The notes: generated by a model not told the origin, from the letters alone. A stretch of 64,000 nucleotides of DNA from Blakeslea trispora (GCA_025331445.1 JAIWNE010000048.1:62001-126000), one strand, 5' to 3'; counted from the stretch's first letter, positions 36,698 to 48,580 are shown. A program made the numbers and translations.

Positions 36698-36722
36698 ATG
36701 TGCAATAGTTTTTATTGCACAT
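36698..36722. terminator. 25-nt hairpin in the 3' flank of the E2 gene
   Basis: A perfect 10-bp stem (ATGTGCAATA paired with TATTGCACAT) with a five-base T-rich loop, about 90 nt after the E2 stop. It may be a 3' UTR structure; a role in 3'-end formation is only a guess. Confidence 0.35.
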
Positions 36723-37085
36723 CTAAAAACTATACATTATTAGAGCTAAACCTGTTTCTAGTAACTTCAACAAGAAATTGTTTGTGCAAAAAAAAAAAAA
36801 GACAGATATAGTATCTCAGGCACAAAACATGTATTCTGGTAATAGAAGCATGAGCAAAAGTCGATGCCTGGTTGTTTTCTGTATCTGAGACTATATTGAC
36901 CATTGAAATATACAAGATACTGTTGGAATTTTTATTGAGCCTCTCTGAAGAAATCGATGATTAACTAAAAGAAGCATATGTTTTTATACTCGCATGGTGT
37001 ATAGTTTCCTAACGAATCGAGCAGCATAGCCCACGCAGTCCTTCAATCTACAAGTCAAATAAGCAAAGATATTTCAGCCAACGAT

Positions 37086-37158
37086 TACAATAGTCGCTCG
37101 ATTTAAGAGTGTACTCAATATAAGAATACAAACACTCTTGAATAAAGCAATTACTGTA
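37086..37158. mobile_element. 73-bp MITE related to the TACAGTA element
   Basis: Starts TACAATAGTCGCTCGATTTA and ends with GCAATTACTGTA. The two ends form about 26-bp imperfect inverted repeats around GAGTGTACTCAATATAAGA. It shares CTCGATTTAAGAGT and CTCAATATAAGA with the larger element at 33024-33736, so it is probably an internally deleted derivative. Confidence 0.7.
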
Positions 37159-38176
37159 AGCTGATTTGATACAAGTATTTCTTTGACTTTCCATTTGATA
37201 CTGTCAGACCACGTATTGATCATCTATTTACATGCTGACTTATTACTTTGACTGTCAAAACAAATTTTGCAAGCCCAGCATGACTTTCTTTCAGAATAAT
37301 GTACAATCCCTTTGAAATCTTTCATTTAATAAACAACTTTTTGATCTTTATTTTACTTATATAAACTTTGAGTCATTCTAACGTGTATATATAGATTTTA
37401 TTCTACATTGCTTAAAGTACCCTCGATGCTATACTCTGTCTTTGTACTCTTATAACTGTGGTAACTATAATATGACTGATCATTAAGCAAAATTTAATTA
37501 GACTAAGACCAAGCTGTTCTATAAAGTAATTAATTGTGCATGCATCAATAACTCACACTTATTCTAATCACATATACTTCTTGTTGTTACGCACAGGAAT
37601 TTTCTTAGTACTCAATTCTTTTCTGACTTCTTTTCGCTGCTTTGAATCCAACTCTGTATTTCCTATTTGGTATTTTACTCATTTGATAGCTCCTCTTGAT
37701 CTCTGATCACTCCACAGCTTTATTAGAATCCTTCTCTGGCTCTCCATATCATAATGAATAGAACTTTTAGATATGTGTTGATAATCCATACATGATGACT
37801 CATTAACTTGACTATTTGAATTATTAGTTTGCAAGTCCAACATGACTTCTTTTAGAATAGTGTATAAACTCTTTAATCTTCTCTTATAAATAAATTCAAC
37901 TATTTTCTCTCTTATTTACTCAACGTTTGGTTGTAGTTTGACATATTCACTACCTAATTCCACATATTATTGTTAGTTCCTTTGATGCTTATTACAGGTC
38001 ATTCTATTCATTTATTACTTTATTCTTTCTACTTTGTCTATAGCTCTAGTCGGACGACTTAAAACCTGGTGCTCATTACTCTCTTTTTCAAGTTACTGCA
38101 AAAACTATCCTTTGCTCTTACAAAAGTCTACACAATTCACCTAAACATCATTGTATAGGTATAAAAAAAAAATGGC
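37159..38176. other. AT-rich intergenic region
   Basis: 1 kb of AT-rich sequence without an open frame of interest. Nothing recognised. Confidence 0.5.
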
Positions 38177-38248
38177 TGGAGACAGCGGGGTTTGAACTCG
38201 CGACCTTTTCTATGCGAAAGAAATGTGATACCACTACACCATATCCCC
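38177..38248 (-). tRNA. tRNA-Ala (anticodon CGC)
   Basis: A 72-nt cloverleaf on the minus strand. The acceptor stem GGGGATA pairs with TGTCTCC with the G3:U70 wobble that identifies alanine tRNAs, and the discriminator base is A. The D arm is GTGTAGTGGTATCAC. The anticodon arm is TTTCT-TTCGCAT-AGAAA, giving anticodon CGC (reads GCG). The T arm is GCGAG-TTCAAAC-CCCGC with one A-C mismatch. No intron. CCA is not encoded, as normal in eukaryotes. The A-box and B-box promoters are internal. Confidence 0.9.
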
Positions 38249-39286
38249 ACGATATCCAACTAAAACTAATGTGTCTATTATATTCTAGCATTTAAACTCC
38301 GACCCTGTTAATTTTGGCGGGACTACTGTGTCTGGAGGACCACTCCGCAAGTAGGAAGCAATACGATTGGACACTTTTAGCCAATAAAAGCTGTTATTAC
38401 CGTCGCTCACTTAAGCTTTTGCATACAATGCTTTTTGATGAGGGGGCTCATAAAGAACATTGCAAAACATCAAAAATCTCTCTCTTTCCCTCACTTTCTC
38501 TCTCCTCTACCAAAGAGATTCAACAAAAAAACTCCAGTGATTGCAAACTTGTTCGACTACAAATAAGAAGCGAAAGTGAGTAAGACAATCAAGCTAACGA
38601 AGTGAGCTTTGTCTCAGAAACGAAGCCAGTAACGCCCTGCAATCCTTACAAGAGCTGGATTTCGTTTAAGGAACTTCATTAGAGGAGTCAATGAAAGACA
38701 TGCTCTCGAGTAACATTATTCTGGCTGAGCATTCTGAGGCCCCCCTTTATGGAATCAAGTTTGTGATTGCAGAGTAATATGAATTTTTTTTGGGTAAAAA
38801 TCATCAGCACTGTACATTTTGAGACATATGAAATAACTTTCCTTCTGCTATAAACAAAAGGAAATTTATTTCTGTTTGAAAAGGGAGACCACAAGAAGTA
38901 CCAAAATCAAACTTGGCTGTTATCGCTTGTCTATATAAATCAAGCGTTTGATCCCATTGTTCTTTCAAAAGCTAAGCTTTTTCTAAAAAAAAAGAAAACT
39001 GTCCCTTAGAAAATTCCATGCTATTGTTTCCTCGGCAGTAAAATTGATAATTTCCTTTCTGGTGAATAACGTTCACTCCACATACAAAACGATCTAAAAT
39101 GTACAACTCGATATCAAACTTGTAGTCTAATATTTTTAAAATCATTATAATATACTACAAAATGATCAAAAAAACTACATGAATTTAATCCCCGACCCAA
39201 AATAAAAAAAGGATTTATTTAAAACAGGATAATGAGCTCTGAACAGCAACAAGTTACGAGCGTTAAACCAGCTGGGAGGGGGTTTA
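38249..39286. other. Intergenic region, start of the mobile-element-rich half
   Basis: 1 kb with no gene I can support. An open frame at 38314-38583 (+) starts with TTG and has no family features. It marks the border between the gene-dense left part and the mobile-element island. Confidence 0.45.
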
Positions 39287-39310
39287 AGGGGGAGGGTCGT
39301 CCCTCCCCCT
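39287..39310. repeat. G/C-rich hairpin upstream of the Helitron gene
   Basis: A perfect 10-bp stem (AGGGGGAGGG with CCCTCCCCCT) around a TCGT loop, conspicuous in this AT-rich setting. It lies about 155 bp before the Helitron Rep ATG. It could be an element end or a promoter structure; Helitron 3' hairpins are GC-rich, but this one is on the 5' side of the Rep gene. Confidence 0.55.
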
Positions 39311-39368
39311 CACGCGAAGCCAGTATCAGTATCAATATTTTATTACATAATATGCATTATCAATACGA

Positions 39369-39390
39369 TATTTAAGTAGTCACGTAATTT
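39369..39390. repeat. 22-bp motif, left copy of a direct repeat
   Basis: TATTTAAGTA-GT-CACGTAATTT, which recurs at 48559-48580 with CC in place of GT (20 of 22 identical, same orientation). Both copies lie 50-80 bp from the start codon of an element gene. Confidence 0.5.
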
Positions 39391-39464
39391 GCGAAAGCGC
39401 CCATCAACAGACTTGATACACGTTTCCTTGGCCTTTTTTTCCATTTATTACTTTCATTTTTACT

Positions 39465-42400
39465 ATGCCTGAATCCAATGAACCTCGCCGTTGTAGTGGT
39501 TGTAGAACTCATATGCCTAATCCCGGTCGCTTTAGAACCTGCAAAAGCTGTCGTGTAATTACTTGAAACCTATGAATTAAAACTTTTTCTCTGATTTATG
39601 TAATAGGCACGTCAAACGAACACTCACCGCACTCGAAACACAAGAGCTTCTGTAGCCAGAAAACCCATGGCTTATATCTCTGAATTGAATAGATTTAGCT
39701 CTTGGACGCCTGGCCGTATGGACAAGGTATGCCCACATTGCGGTGCTTTCCATTGGACAGCCGAAAAGCCAACTAATGTTCCTGCTTCTACTTGGAGTTG
39801 GGAGTTCTGTTGCAAGCATGGTGCCGTTAAGTTGGATACCCTGAGAGAACCACCTCAGCTTTTAAAAGATTTGTTTGTTGGTAACCATGAGTTATCTACT
39901 CACTTCTTAAAAAACATCAGGCAATTCAACATGGCTTTTGCTTTTACCTCGGTTGGCTGCAATACTGTGAATACAACAGGTCGATCTGGATCTGGCCCTT
40001 CTTCATTTATGATACATGGTGAGCTGTATCATTTGCAAGGACCTGTGAACCATGTTGTTCCGCTGAGTGCATCCAACAACAGAGGTGATGTCCCTTCATA
40101 TGCACAGCTGTATATCTACGATCCTGCTTTCGGTGTTAGCAACAGAGCCGTCAACAATCCTGACCTAAACGTTGATTTGATTGAGCAGCTCACTCGCATG
40201 CTTCATGCTGAGAATGTCAATCCTTTCATCAGTATTTACAAGCATGCACATGAGATTTTGAAGGATGAATACGAGAGACAGACGTTGAGTGAAGAGGAGC
40301 CAATTCCATTTCACGTTAGACTCAGTCCTCAAATGACTATGGAATTAGTTAAAGGAAATGATAGAAGAACGGAAAACTTACCTACTACAAGCGAGATAGC
40401 AGCTGTGATTCCCACTGAGTTTGCAGGATCAAGCTACAGAGATATTCGAATCACTTACCGCAATGATAGTGAGGAAAACACCGGTCTTTTTAAGAGGATT
40501 GATCAAACACATGCAGCATACATGCCTTTGCATTATGTCTTGCTGTTTCCGCGTGGTGATTATGGATGGCATTGGGGTTTGAGACTTTCAGCTGTCAATC
40601 TTCCTAATAGTGATGTTGTGGTTGAGCGTCAGAGAGATAGACTTTCTCAAAGAGCATTCTATCGCTTCAGACTTCATACTAGAGCGAATGAGTTTCCTAC
40701 TCTTTTTCTTTCTAAAAAGTTGTTCCAACAGTATATCGTTGATGCTTGGGCAATTTGTGATCAGAATAAGCTTGAATGGATCAGAGATAACCAAAGCAGT
40801 TTGCGGGCAGATGTTTATAACGGTCTGACGGATGCCTTAGCTCATGACAATAGAGACTTGAGTATGATTGGAACTAAGTTTGTGTTGCCAAGCAGTTATA
40901 CAGGTGGTCCAAGATTTATGGCTAAAATCTATGAAGACTCAATGGCTATAGTCAGGCACTTCGGCAAACCCACCTTCTTCATTACTTTTACTGCAAACCC
41001 GAAATGGGCAGAGATAACCAATGAGCTGATCAAAGATCCAAGCAATCAAAGGCCTATCCAAACCGCAGCAGATCGTCCTGATATAGTTGCTCGAGTCTTT
41101 AACTTAAAGCTTCGTGAATTGATACATGACCTTAAAAAGAAGAAAATCTTTGGTAACTACAAAGGTCTTATCCGAACGATTGAGTACCAAAAGCGAGGTT
41201 TGCCCCATTGTCATCTTTTACTATTTCTTGAAGGTGATGATGCCATTTTTCGAGACGGTGAGAAGATTGACGAAGTCATCTGTGCTGAGCTGCCCTCTAA
41301 TGATGACCCTGAACTATTGGAGTTAGTTTCAAGCCAAATGATGCATGGTCCTTGTGGAAATATCAATCCCAAGTGTCCATGTATGGTTTCTGATGCTTAT
41401 GGTGTCATGAAATGTTCCAAAAGCTTCCCAAAGCCATATCAGTCTACCACTATTGTCATGCCAAACGCGTATCCATTATATCGTAGACGAATGGATGGAA
41501 GGTCTCATCGTGTCCAAATTAGAGACAAACAAACAAATGAAATGATGTCTGTATACTTGACAAACCAAAACGTTGTGCCTTACAATCCATTTCTTACAAA
41601 GAAATACTGTGGTGATTACACCATATTGAATATAATAATATACTAGAACAATAACTTAAATAAGAAGACAATCACTTGTACCAAAATACAACACATAATT
41701 AGACATGGGAAATCGACTCATGCAAATAATCAGACTCAAGCAGTATAACCTAAAAGAAGTACTTAAATGCTTACTCATAATAAAAAGGTGGGGAAATTAC
41801 ACAAAGCCCAAATCAAAGTTTACCAAATTTAAAGTCCTAATCCAACTGTATTCAGGAACGGTAAAAATACAGGACAATGGTAGAACACTGGAAGAAGACC
41901 TCAACCGTCATATAAAGATTATTTCCCTTATATTTTATGAGAATAAGGATTAGTAAAATCCATTCACATTCGAGTAGACACAGACTTTAGAAATTGTATA
42001 AAAACCACTGTATTATTTAGTTTAGAAACATTATTCCACTTTTAAAGAATAAAAGGATTATCAAAGTACTTTCTGTCCCGTTGATTCTTTTATTCATAAC
42101 CCACATTATTTACAAATACAAAGCACATATAAACGTTGAATTGTGTGGTAGTATCGATGCCATTAAATACATAAACAAATATGTTTATAAAGGCCCTGAT
42201 CGCATCACAGTACATTTAAAGAATGAAAACGATGAGATTAAAAGATATCTTACCAGTAGATATATTGGACCTACTGAAGCTGTATGGCGTTTATTTGAAT
42301 ATGTTATGCATGAAGAAGATCCTTCTGTTACCTCGCTTGCTGTTCATTTGGAAAACGAGCAGCCTGTTTATTTTGATCCTGAGGCAAGTGCAGAAGAAAT

Positions 42401-44142
42401 TCAGCTAACTCTTGACAATACGCATTCTACCTTGATGGGTTTCTTCAAATACAATGCAGCAAATGAGAACGGACGTGGTTATTTATACCAAGAATTCCCA
42501 TCTTATTTCATTTGGAAAAGAAGTGAAAGAAAATGGCAAGCAAGAAAAAAAGGTTTTGCTGTAGGAAGAATGTATTACTGTACACCAACAGCCGGCGAAA
42601 GATTCTTTCTGCGCTTATTACTCACCGTTGTTCGTGGTCCTACTTCGTTTCAAGATTTAAGAACTGTCAACGGTGTTGTATACGCTACATTCCGGGAAGC
42701 ATGTCAAGCATTGCATTTGATCGAAGATGACCAGGAATGGTTCAAATGCTTCTCTGAAGCTGTTGTGTTTGTCTCTGGCTCAAGTTTACGTTCTTTATTC
42801 ATTTCAGCCCTGCTGTATCAAGAATTGAATCAACCTGCTGCACTTTGGAATGAATTTTGCTTGAGCATTTGTGATGATCTTGATGTTCGTATGAGACAAT
42901 TGGGGTTCACTGATCAACTCAATAGTCACAAAACAGAATATGCTTTTCATAAAGACTTACCCAAGCTTGACTATGGCTTATATCTGCTTGAACAAGCTCT
43001 TATAGATGCTGGTAAGACTCTTGCCGATTTCAACATGCCTCAACCACTATTTGATTGGCGACAATTAATGGAACAGATCGGCGAAATTAGCAGTAATGCT
43101 GTTCTTCAAACCGAAATGACATACGATATAAATATCGAAAAAGCAAACTATCAGCAAAAAATATCTATGATGAACACTGGGCAAAAAGCAGCGTTTGATG
43201 AAATAATCGATAATATTTCCAGCAATCCTAAGACTGCTCACTTTTTTCTCCAAGGTCCCGCCGGCACTGGCAAGACCTTCATCTACAACACCCTTTGTCA
43301 TTACTTTAGGCGTCAAAAAAAAGTTGTTGTCTGCGTTGCGTCATCTGGTATTGCTTCTCTCTTGCTTCCTGGAGGCCGCACGTCTCATTCTCGCTTCAAA
43401 ATCTCTTTGAACATCTTTCCTGACTCGGTCTGCCTAATCAAAAAGAATAGCGACCTTGCTAGCATGTTGAAAAAGTGTAGCTTGATAATTTGGGATGAAG
43501 TGCCTATGCAACATAGACATTGCTTTGAGGCTGTAAATCGAACTCTGCAAGATATTTGCTCAGACTTTGATTCGCTCTTTGGCGGTATTCTTGTTGTTTT
43601 GGGGGGCGATTTCGCTCAAATAGGGCCTGTTATTAAGCACGGACAACGCCATCATATAGTCGAAGCTTCTTTAGCAAAATCATCAGAAATTTGGCCTCGT
43701 CTCAAAAAGCTCAAGCTAACGGAAAACATGCGCCTTGCAAGTAGCAATCATGTCGATCAAGCATTCTCTCAATGGATTGGCAATTTGTCTTACAACTCCA
43801 TGTTAAATGGAAAGATATCTTTATTGCAGTATATTCCTAAGCATCATTCCCTTCATGAATTTGTTGACTCTATATATCCTAATGAAGTATTAAGTCAAAC
43901 TTTCGATCCTGTTTTTTTTCAAGAAAGGGCTATTATTGCACCCAGGAACGATATGGTAGATGAAATTAACAAATACGTTTTGGACAAATTGCCTGGTGAC
44001 AAAATCCCATTGTTTGCTGTTGACCATATCACTCAAGAAGACTCAGCTGGAGCTGTAGATCGTCAAATGCCCACTGAATATCTTCAGAGTTTGAGTCCTC
44101 CAGGCTTACCTCCTTCTATTTTAGAATTGAAAGTTGGGATTG
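39465..44142 (+). pseudogene. Helitron Rep/helicase gene, split by a solo LTR and truncated
   Basis: Rolling-circle transposase. Exon 1 (39465-39554) encodes a Cys-rich start (RRCSGCRTHM, CKSCR); exon 2 begins at 39607. The Rep part has LFPRGDYGWHWGL, FFITFTANPKWAEI and the HUH motif GLPHCHLLLF. At 41607 the frame is broken by the 507-bp solo LTR and resumes at 42120 with YINKYVYKGPD carrying the two catalytic tyrosines. The PIF1-like helicase has Walker A GPAGTGKTF, Walker B LIIWDE and GGDFAQIGPV. Similarity stops near 44142 after PPSILELKVG, so the last helicase motifs are missing and unrelated sequence follows. Apart from the LTR the frame is open, so decay is recent. The Rep half keeps long open frames on each side of the insertion. 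Confidence 0.9.
41608..42114. mobile_element. Solo LTR copy 1 (507 bp) inside the Helitron gene
   Basis: Begins TGTGGTGATTACACC and ends CCACATTATTTACA, the TG...CA ends of an LTR. It is flanked by a 5-bp duplication, AATAC at 41603-41607 and 42115-42119. Inside are a TATA box (TATAAAAA from 41997) and an AATAAAA signal near 42048, as expected of U3-R. No internal retrotransposon domain accompanies it. By eye it is identical to the copy at 53999-54505. The 82-residue open frame inside is taken as chance. Confidence 0.85.
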
Positions 44143-44942
44143 TGATATTCACGGTACAATTGATAACAATAATAAATCAATCAGACCCAAAAGAAAGTTG
44201 TCTTTATTCAATATACATTTTCTAGCTCTATTTATACTGATGATGGATCCCGCATCTTAGCTGAGTGTTTACCTTACGTTGGATATCAACGTACTTTCTG
44301 TTTATTTGTATAAAAACGTATCTCATCGTTAATCAATATGTCCATATATGTTAACGACGTGATGGCTAATCTGACTTTATAATTTGTTATTGTTCCTAAA
44401 AAGGCCATTGTATACAACACCACCGAACATAATTACTACACTACAGATAACACACCAAACGATTTTTCATACGTTTATAGTAATTTTTATTGCTCTTCCG
44501 CTAAATATTAAAAGACTATTGGCTAGATTAAGATTTCAGTCTAAAATAACAGGAAATTACACAAGAAAATCAAAGGAAATCAAAGTCCACAGATTACACA
44601 AGTCAAAGGGGCTTTTATTACTGGTTGTTGAGAATGAAAGACTTGCAAAAAAATCTGAGAAAGAAACGGAGAGATTTTTTGCGCAGATGTGGCACCCCAA
44701 GTTCTACAAGAAATGAAAGGGGGGGGGGTGAGTGAGTGAGGGGGTGCAAGTGAGTTGGGGGTTAGTTAGGTCTTGATGCTAAATGATTGGAGGAAAATAA
44801 AAAGAAAAAATAGCAGGCAGTTAAAACTCAGAATAACATCGTTTCTTCTTCATCGTTCTCTTCTGACATGCATTTTTTTATGCTAACATGGAGAGCTCAT
44901 AAGTGCCTTAAAGATATCGCTAAAGTAACCCTGGGATTACGC
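44143..44942. other. Unidentified insertion downstream of the Helitron, with G-rich tract
   Basis: From 44143 the sequence is no longer Helitron. It starts near TTGTGATATTCACGG, has TATA-like GTATAAAAACG near 44306, and looks like LTR-type or other mobile DNA, but I could not find its right end or target duplication. A G-rich tract with four G-runs at 44717-44765 (a run of ten G, then GGGGG twice more plus GGGG-class runs) could form a G-quadruplex. Confidence 0.4.
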
Positions 44943-47900
44943 CTAACGGTATCTTTGAAGAATGGTCCTAAGAGTACCAAACTTGTGAACATTGAGCATT
45001 TTGAAGTCACCGCGAAGAAGTAGTTCAGGCTTGTTGAATCTTAAAGACAAATGCATATCGAAACGCTGGACAAGTTCAATTTCGGTCGCAAGTCCTTGGA
45101 CAACAATAGTAGTTCTTCTCATGACAATGTTGTTGTCTTGAGTAGTGAGCCATCCAGGAAACAAAGAGCCAGAACCAGAATTCCTGTCAAAATAAACAGA
45201 AGAAACGCTTGTATTAAACGGTTCAAATTTATAAGTAGAAATTGTATACTTAACTGATTTAACATCTTCGCCGTTTTCCTGAACAATGCATTTTTTAACA
45301 GAATCAATGATGCCAATGATTGATTCGCTGATACCAGAAGTTGAACAAGTAAAGATGCCTGCAGTTCCAACTCTTAAGAAGTCGCCAGTCTTTTCGTAGT
45401 AGTCGTTGTTATCAGCATTTTCCCGGTGGTTGAAGATGAGATCAAAGAATTGTGGCTCTTCCTCTTTCATCATCTTGATCTAATAACCTGCATCCATGAT
45501 TCGCTTTGATTCAGTAGTTCCATCTCGACGGGTTTTAGTAACAACGAAAGATCCATCATTAATAACATGATGAACAGTGAACTGTTTTGCGAAACTAGTA
45601 GCCACATCTTTTGAAGAATTGTGACGGTTAGTACGCACGATCTCTTCCCGGATAAACTTGTTGAATTGTTCACCATGCTCGGTCTCATAGTGAACAGGCA
45701 AACCAAAACGAATAATGTCCTCTTCCAAGTGGTGAAGCAAGTGGAGCTTGGGCTGCAACGACAGGATCTTATCTACAAAAATTCCATTCATGATCAAATG
45801 GTTATCCAGAGCGAAAATACGGTCGGAAAGTTCTTGCACAAGCGACATAACAAGAGAAGTGTAGACTCTCAGATCACCTTCAGCACTTCGCATATAGAGC
45901 AAAGATGTCAAACATCCCAGAGTGTCAAAACATTCAGCAACAAGATCAAGTTTATGACCCTTTGGAATGTTGGGGATCGAGCGTCTCAGAATAGCAGGCA
46001 AGACCTAGATCAATTGCTTGAAGTCCCTACCAACAAAAGAGCCGTTGTGATTCAAAGTAGCCCTTAAGTTTCTTGTATAAGCTAGAGAGGTACGTTGCTC
46101 ACTGATAGCTTTTTGAAGTAGCTCCTTCTCAGAAGCCTTCAAAAGTTTCAGCCATAAGAGTTGTACGAGGCCCTTTCCAACACCAAGAGGTACCGTGTGC
46201 AAGAGTTCTACAGGAGTATCCAGGATAGGGTTGAAGGCTCTCAAACGTAATAGTTCTTTGCCATTCTTTCCATAACCTTCAGAGTTCATCTTCGCCAGGT
46301 AAGTAGCATCGGTTGCTTCCAAGAAAATTCGAAGGTCTTCAATTCTTCTTTTCACACATCTGTCATGATTGATAGCCTCCAAAAGTTTGGGATTTCTTCT
46401 GTTAGCTTCATAGGCCAGACGGGATACTTGGTTAGCATTTCTTCGCAATGGTCGATTAGGTCTGGCTTGATTGGACATCAAACACTTTCGACTAAAGTAG
46501 CCAGCAGAGCTCCTCTTGTGCATCGATAATTCAGATTGGCGATAGTTATCACCAGAAATCAAGAGAAGAGGAGCGACAACCAGAACATCTTCATTGTGAG
46601 AGACCGAGTACATAACAACACCATTTTCCAGTTCAACCAAATCATCTACCAAAGCAGGTAGCATATCAACGGCCGATAGCTTCTTGTTCGAAGTACAGAT
46701 AAAGTACGTGTTATTTTTAGACGATCTTGCATCAAAAGACAATGCAGCGGGAGTCATCAAATAACTATCAAACACATTGTATTGCTTTGACAGATTCCAG
46801 AAGTATCATCAGAGAACAGGACAATAGGAGCAACCATGACTTTCATAAAACTACCATCAGCCTTTTGACGCTTGAAGTTCAAAGCACTATGTTGATCATT
46901 CCAGAATGGAAGTGCCTTGTGGTCATTTTGAATAGGCCAGTAAGCAGCATTAAACGAATCTGAACAGTAACTGAAGCGAGCATCATAAACCTTATCGACC
47001 TTTTGATAAACAGACGAGAGGGGAAACGCCCATTCATTTTGATCGATAGCCACACAAGTTGAGCCAGCATTATCACCAATAAACTTCACAGGAAAGCCAT
47101 TAAGATATGAGATGTATTCAGAATTTAAGTCTTCCTTCTTGGTATAGAAGTTCGACACCAAAATACAATCCCAATTGCCAGTATAGTTTACTCGAACCAG
47201 ATCAGTAACCCAGATATCGTTGCCATTGTCAAGTGTAACCATTGGTTGTTGAAAGGATTCATGTGTACGCCATTTCTCGCCCTGTTGGAGACTCTTCGTC
47301 TCGCAAGTAGTATGGTCGGGCAGAGTAGTCAACTGAGCACCCTTCACCGGATCAGCCTTCAAGAACTTCAGATACTCCGAAGGCTTGTTCATGTAGAAAT
47401 CATGCACTTCGTTCTTTTTGTTCGTACCCGTATGTCTTGTAAGATTCAAGCAAGGGATACGAGTGTTCTTCCGTTCATTAAAATGCAATACAAAGTCAGT
47501 CTTGGGGAGTTGTAGAGTGTTATCTCTTTCCTTAAGCTTGAACAAAAGTCTGATCATAATCATGATTGATTTGATCTTGGCCATGGAAAGATTCATCTTG
47601 CTTCCATTGAAGAAAGCAATCAACACAAAATCCAAGACATTTTTAAAAGGGTCAGCAGGGTAGGCATCAGCAATTGTCTCCATAACATCATCGGCGGTAT
47701 TGTCCACACTATCTTCATCGCTATGGTCAAGAATATCCATAAGAGGAGCTATGGTATTCAGGTAAAAAGCGCCAGTATTACCACCTTGAATGTTCTGAAG
47801 CAAGTCCAGCGGATCATTCAATTGATTTTCTTCAACTTCTTCTTCATCATCACTATTTAAAGTAGTATTAGCAGTCTGTTTTGTATGTTTTCTATGCAGC

Positions 47901-48505
47901 CAAGTGCTTGAAATAATTACCTTTCTTCATCAGAAAGATGAATAGGTTCAGACGAAGGTACGTCAGAAGAGATGCCAGTGTCCATTGTTGAGTAGTCATT
48001 TCGATTCAGAACGCCAGTAGAAGATGACTCAATAGAGAAGCCATTGTCCAATGTGAGGTCATCAGAATGGTCTCCAAAGCCAAAGAGAGGTCGTCTAGAA
48101 AAAGAGCCAGTGTCCATATCAATATCGCTCGTAGAGTTCATTAAACCTACGGAAGGCGATTCACAGAAGAAGCTGTTGCTTGTTTCCAAGTCCTGAGAAA
48201 CATTTCCAGTAGTTGGGCTAAAAACAAAGTGTTAGTATATGTATTTGAACGATAGAAAAGACTCTTAAAAACTCTTACCCTTGAACAACAATTACTTCTC
48301 CTTCTTCACTTGACAATCTTAAGTTGCATGTTCTTAAATGTCTTTGAGCATTGTATTTCTTGGGAAAAGACATTTGACATAAGCTACACAAATAAGTTAG
48401 TCGCGTATTACCGTTTTCATTAAGTCTATATCTAAGTTTCGTTGCATAAGGGTTGAACTCCCTCCTAGGAGTCGTAGGATTGTCTTTATCTTTCTCTTTA
48501 GTCAT
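44943..48505 (-). pseudogene. C2H2 zinc-finger repeat-family gene (transposase-like), frameshift and two stops
   Basis: Exon 1 (48279-48505) encodes a C2H2 finger, YLCSLCQMSFPKKYNAQRHL with its closing His/Cys; exon 2 (47921-48217) an acidic Ser-rich linker; exon 3 starts at 47891 and holds a large domain. The latter has PFWNDQHSALNFKR, VLFSDDTSG, then YNVFDSYLMTPAAL, TYFICTSNKKLSAVDMLPAL and a long helical part. The frame shifts by one base near 46790 just after DDTSG. It is then stopped by TAG at 46005-46007 and TAG at 45480-45482, with coding continuing in frame after each. I recall similar C2H2 plus DDTSGN proteins as multi-copy families in fungal genomes, consistent with a DDE-type mobile element, but the family name and catalytic residues are not certain. 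Confidence 0.65.
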
Positions 48506-48558
48506 TTTACAGTAAAAAAAAAGATAGAGAGAGAAAATGGGACTTAGAAAAATTAAAT

Positions 48559-48580
48559 TATTTAAGTACCCACGTAATTT
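48559..48580. repeat. 22-bp motif, right copy of a direct repeat
   Basis: TATTTAAGTA-CC-CACGTAATTT, 54 bp upstream of the ATG of the zinc-finger element gene. It matches 39369-39390 at 20 of 22 bases in the same + strand orientation. Confidence 0.5.

Noticed and set aside
38314..38583. 89-codon open frame next to the tRNA
   Set aside because: TTG start and no recognisable features.
41705..41953. 82-codon frame inside LTR copy 1 (and 54096-54344 in copy 2)
   Set aside because: Its identity in both copies follows from the LTR being identical; LTRs do not normally code and no motif is present.
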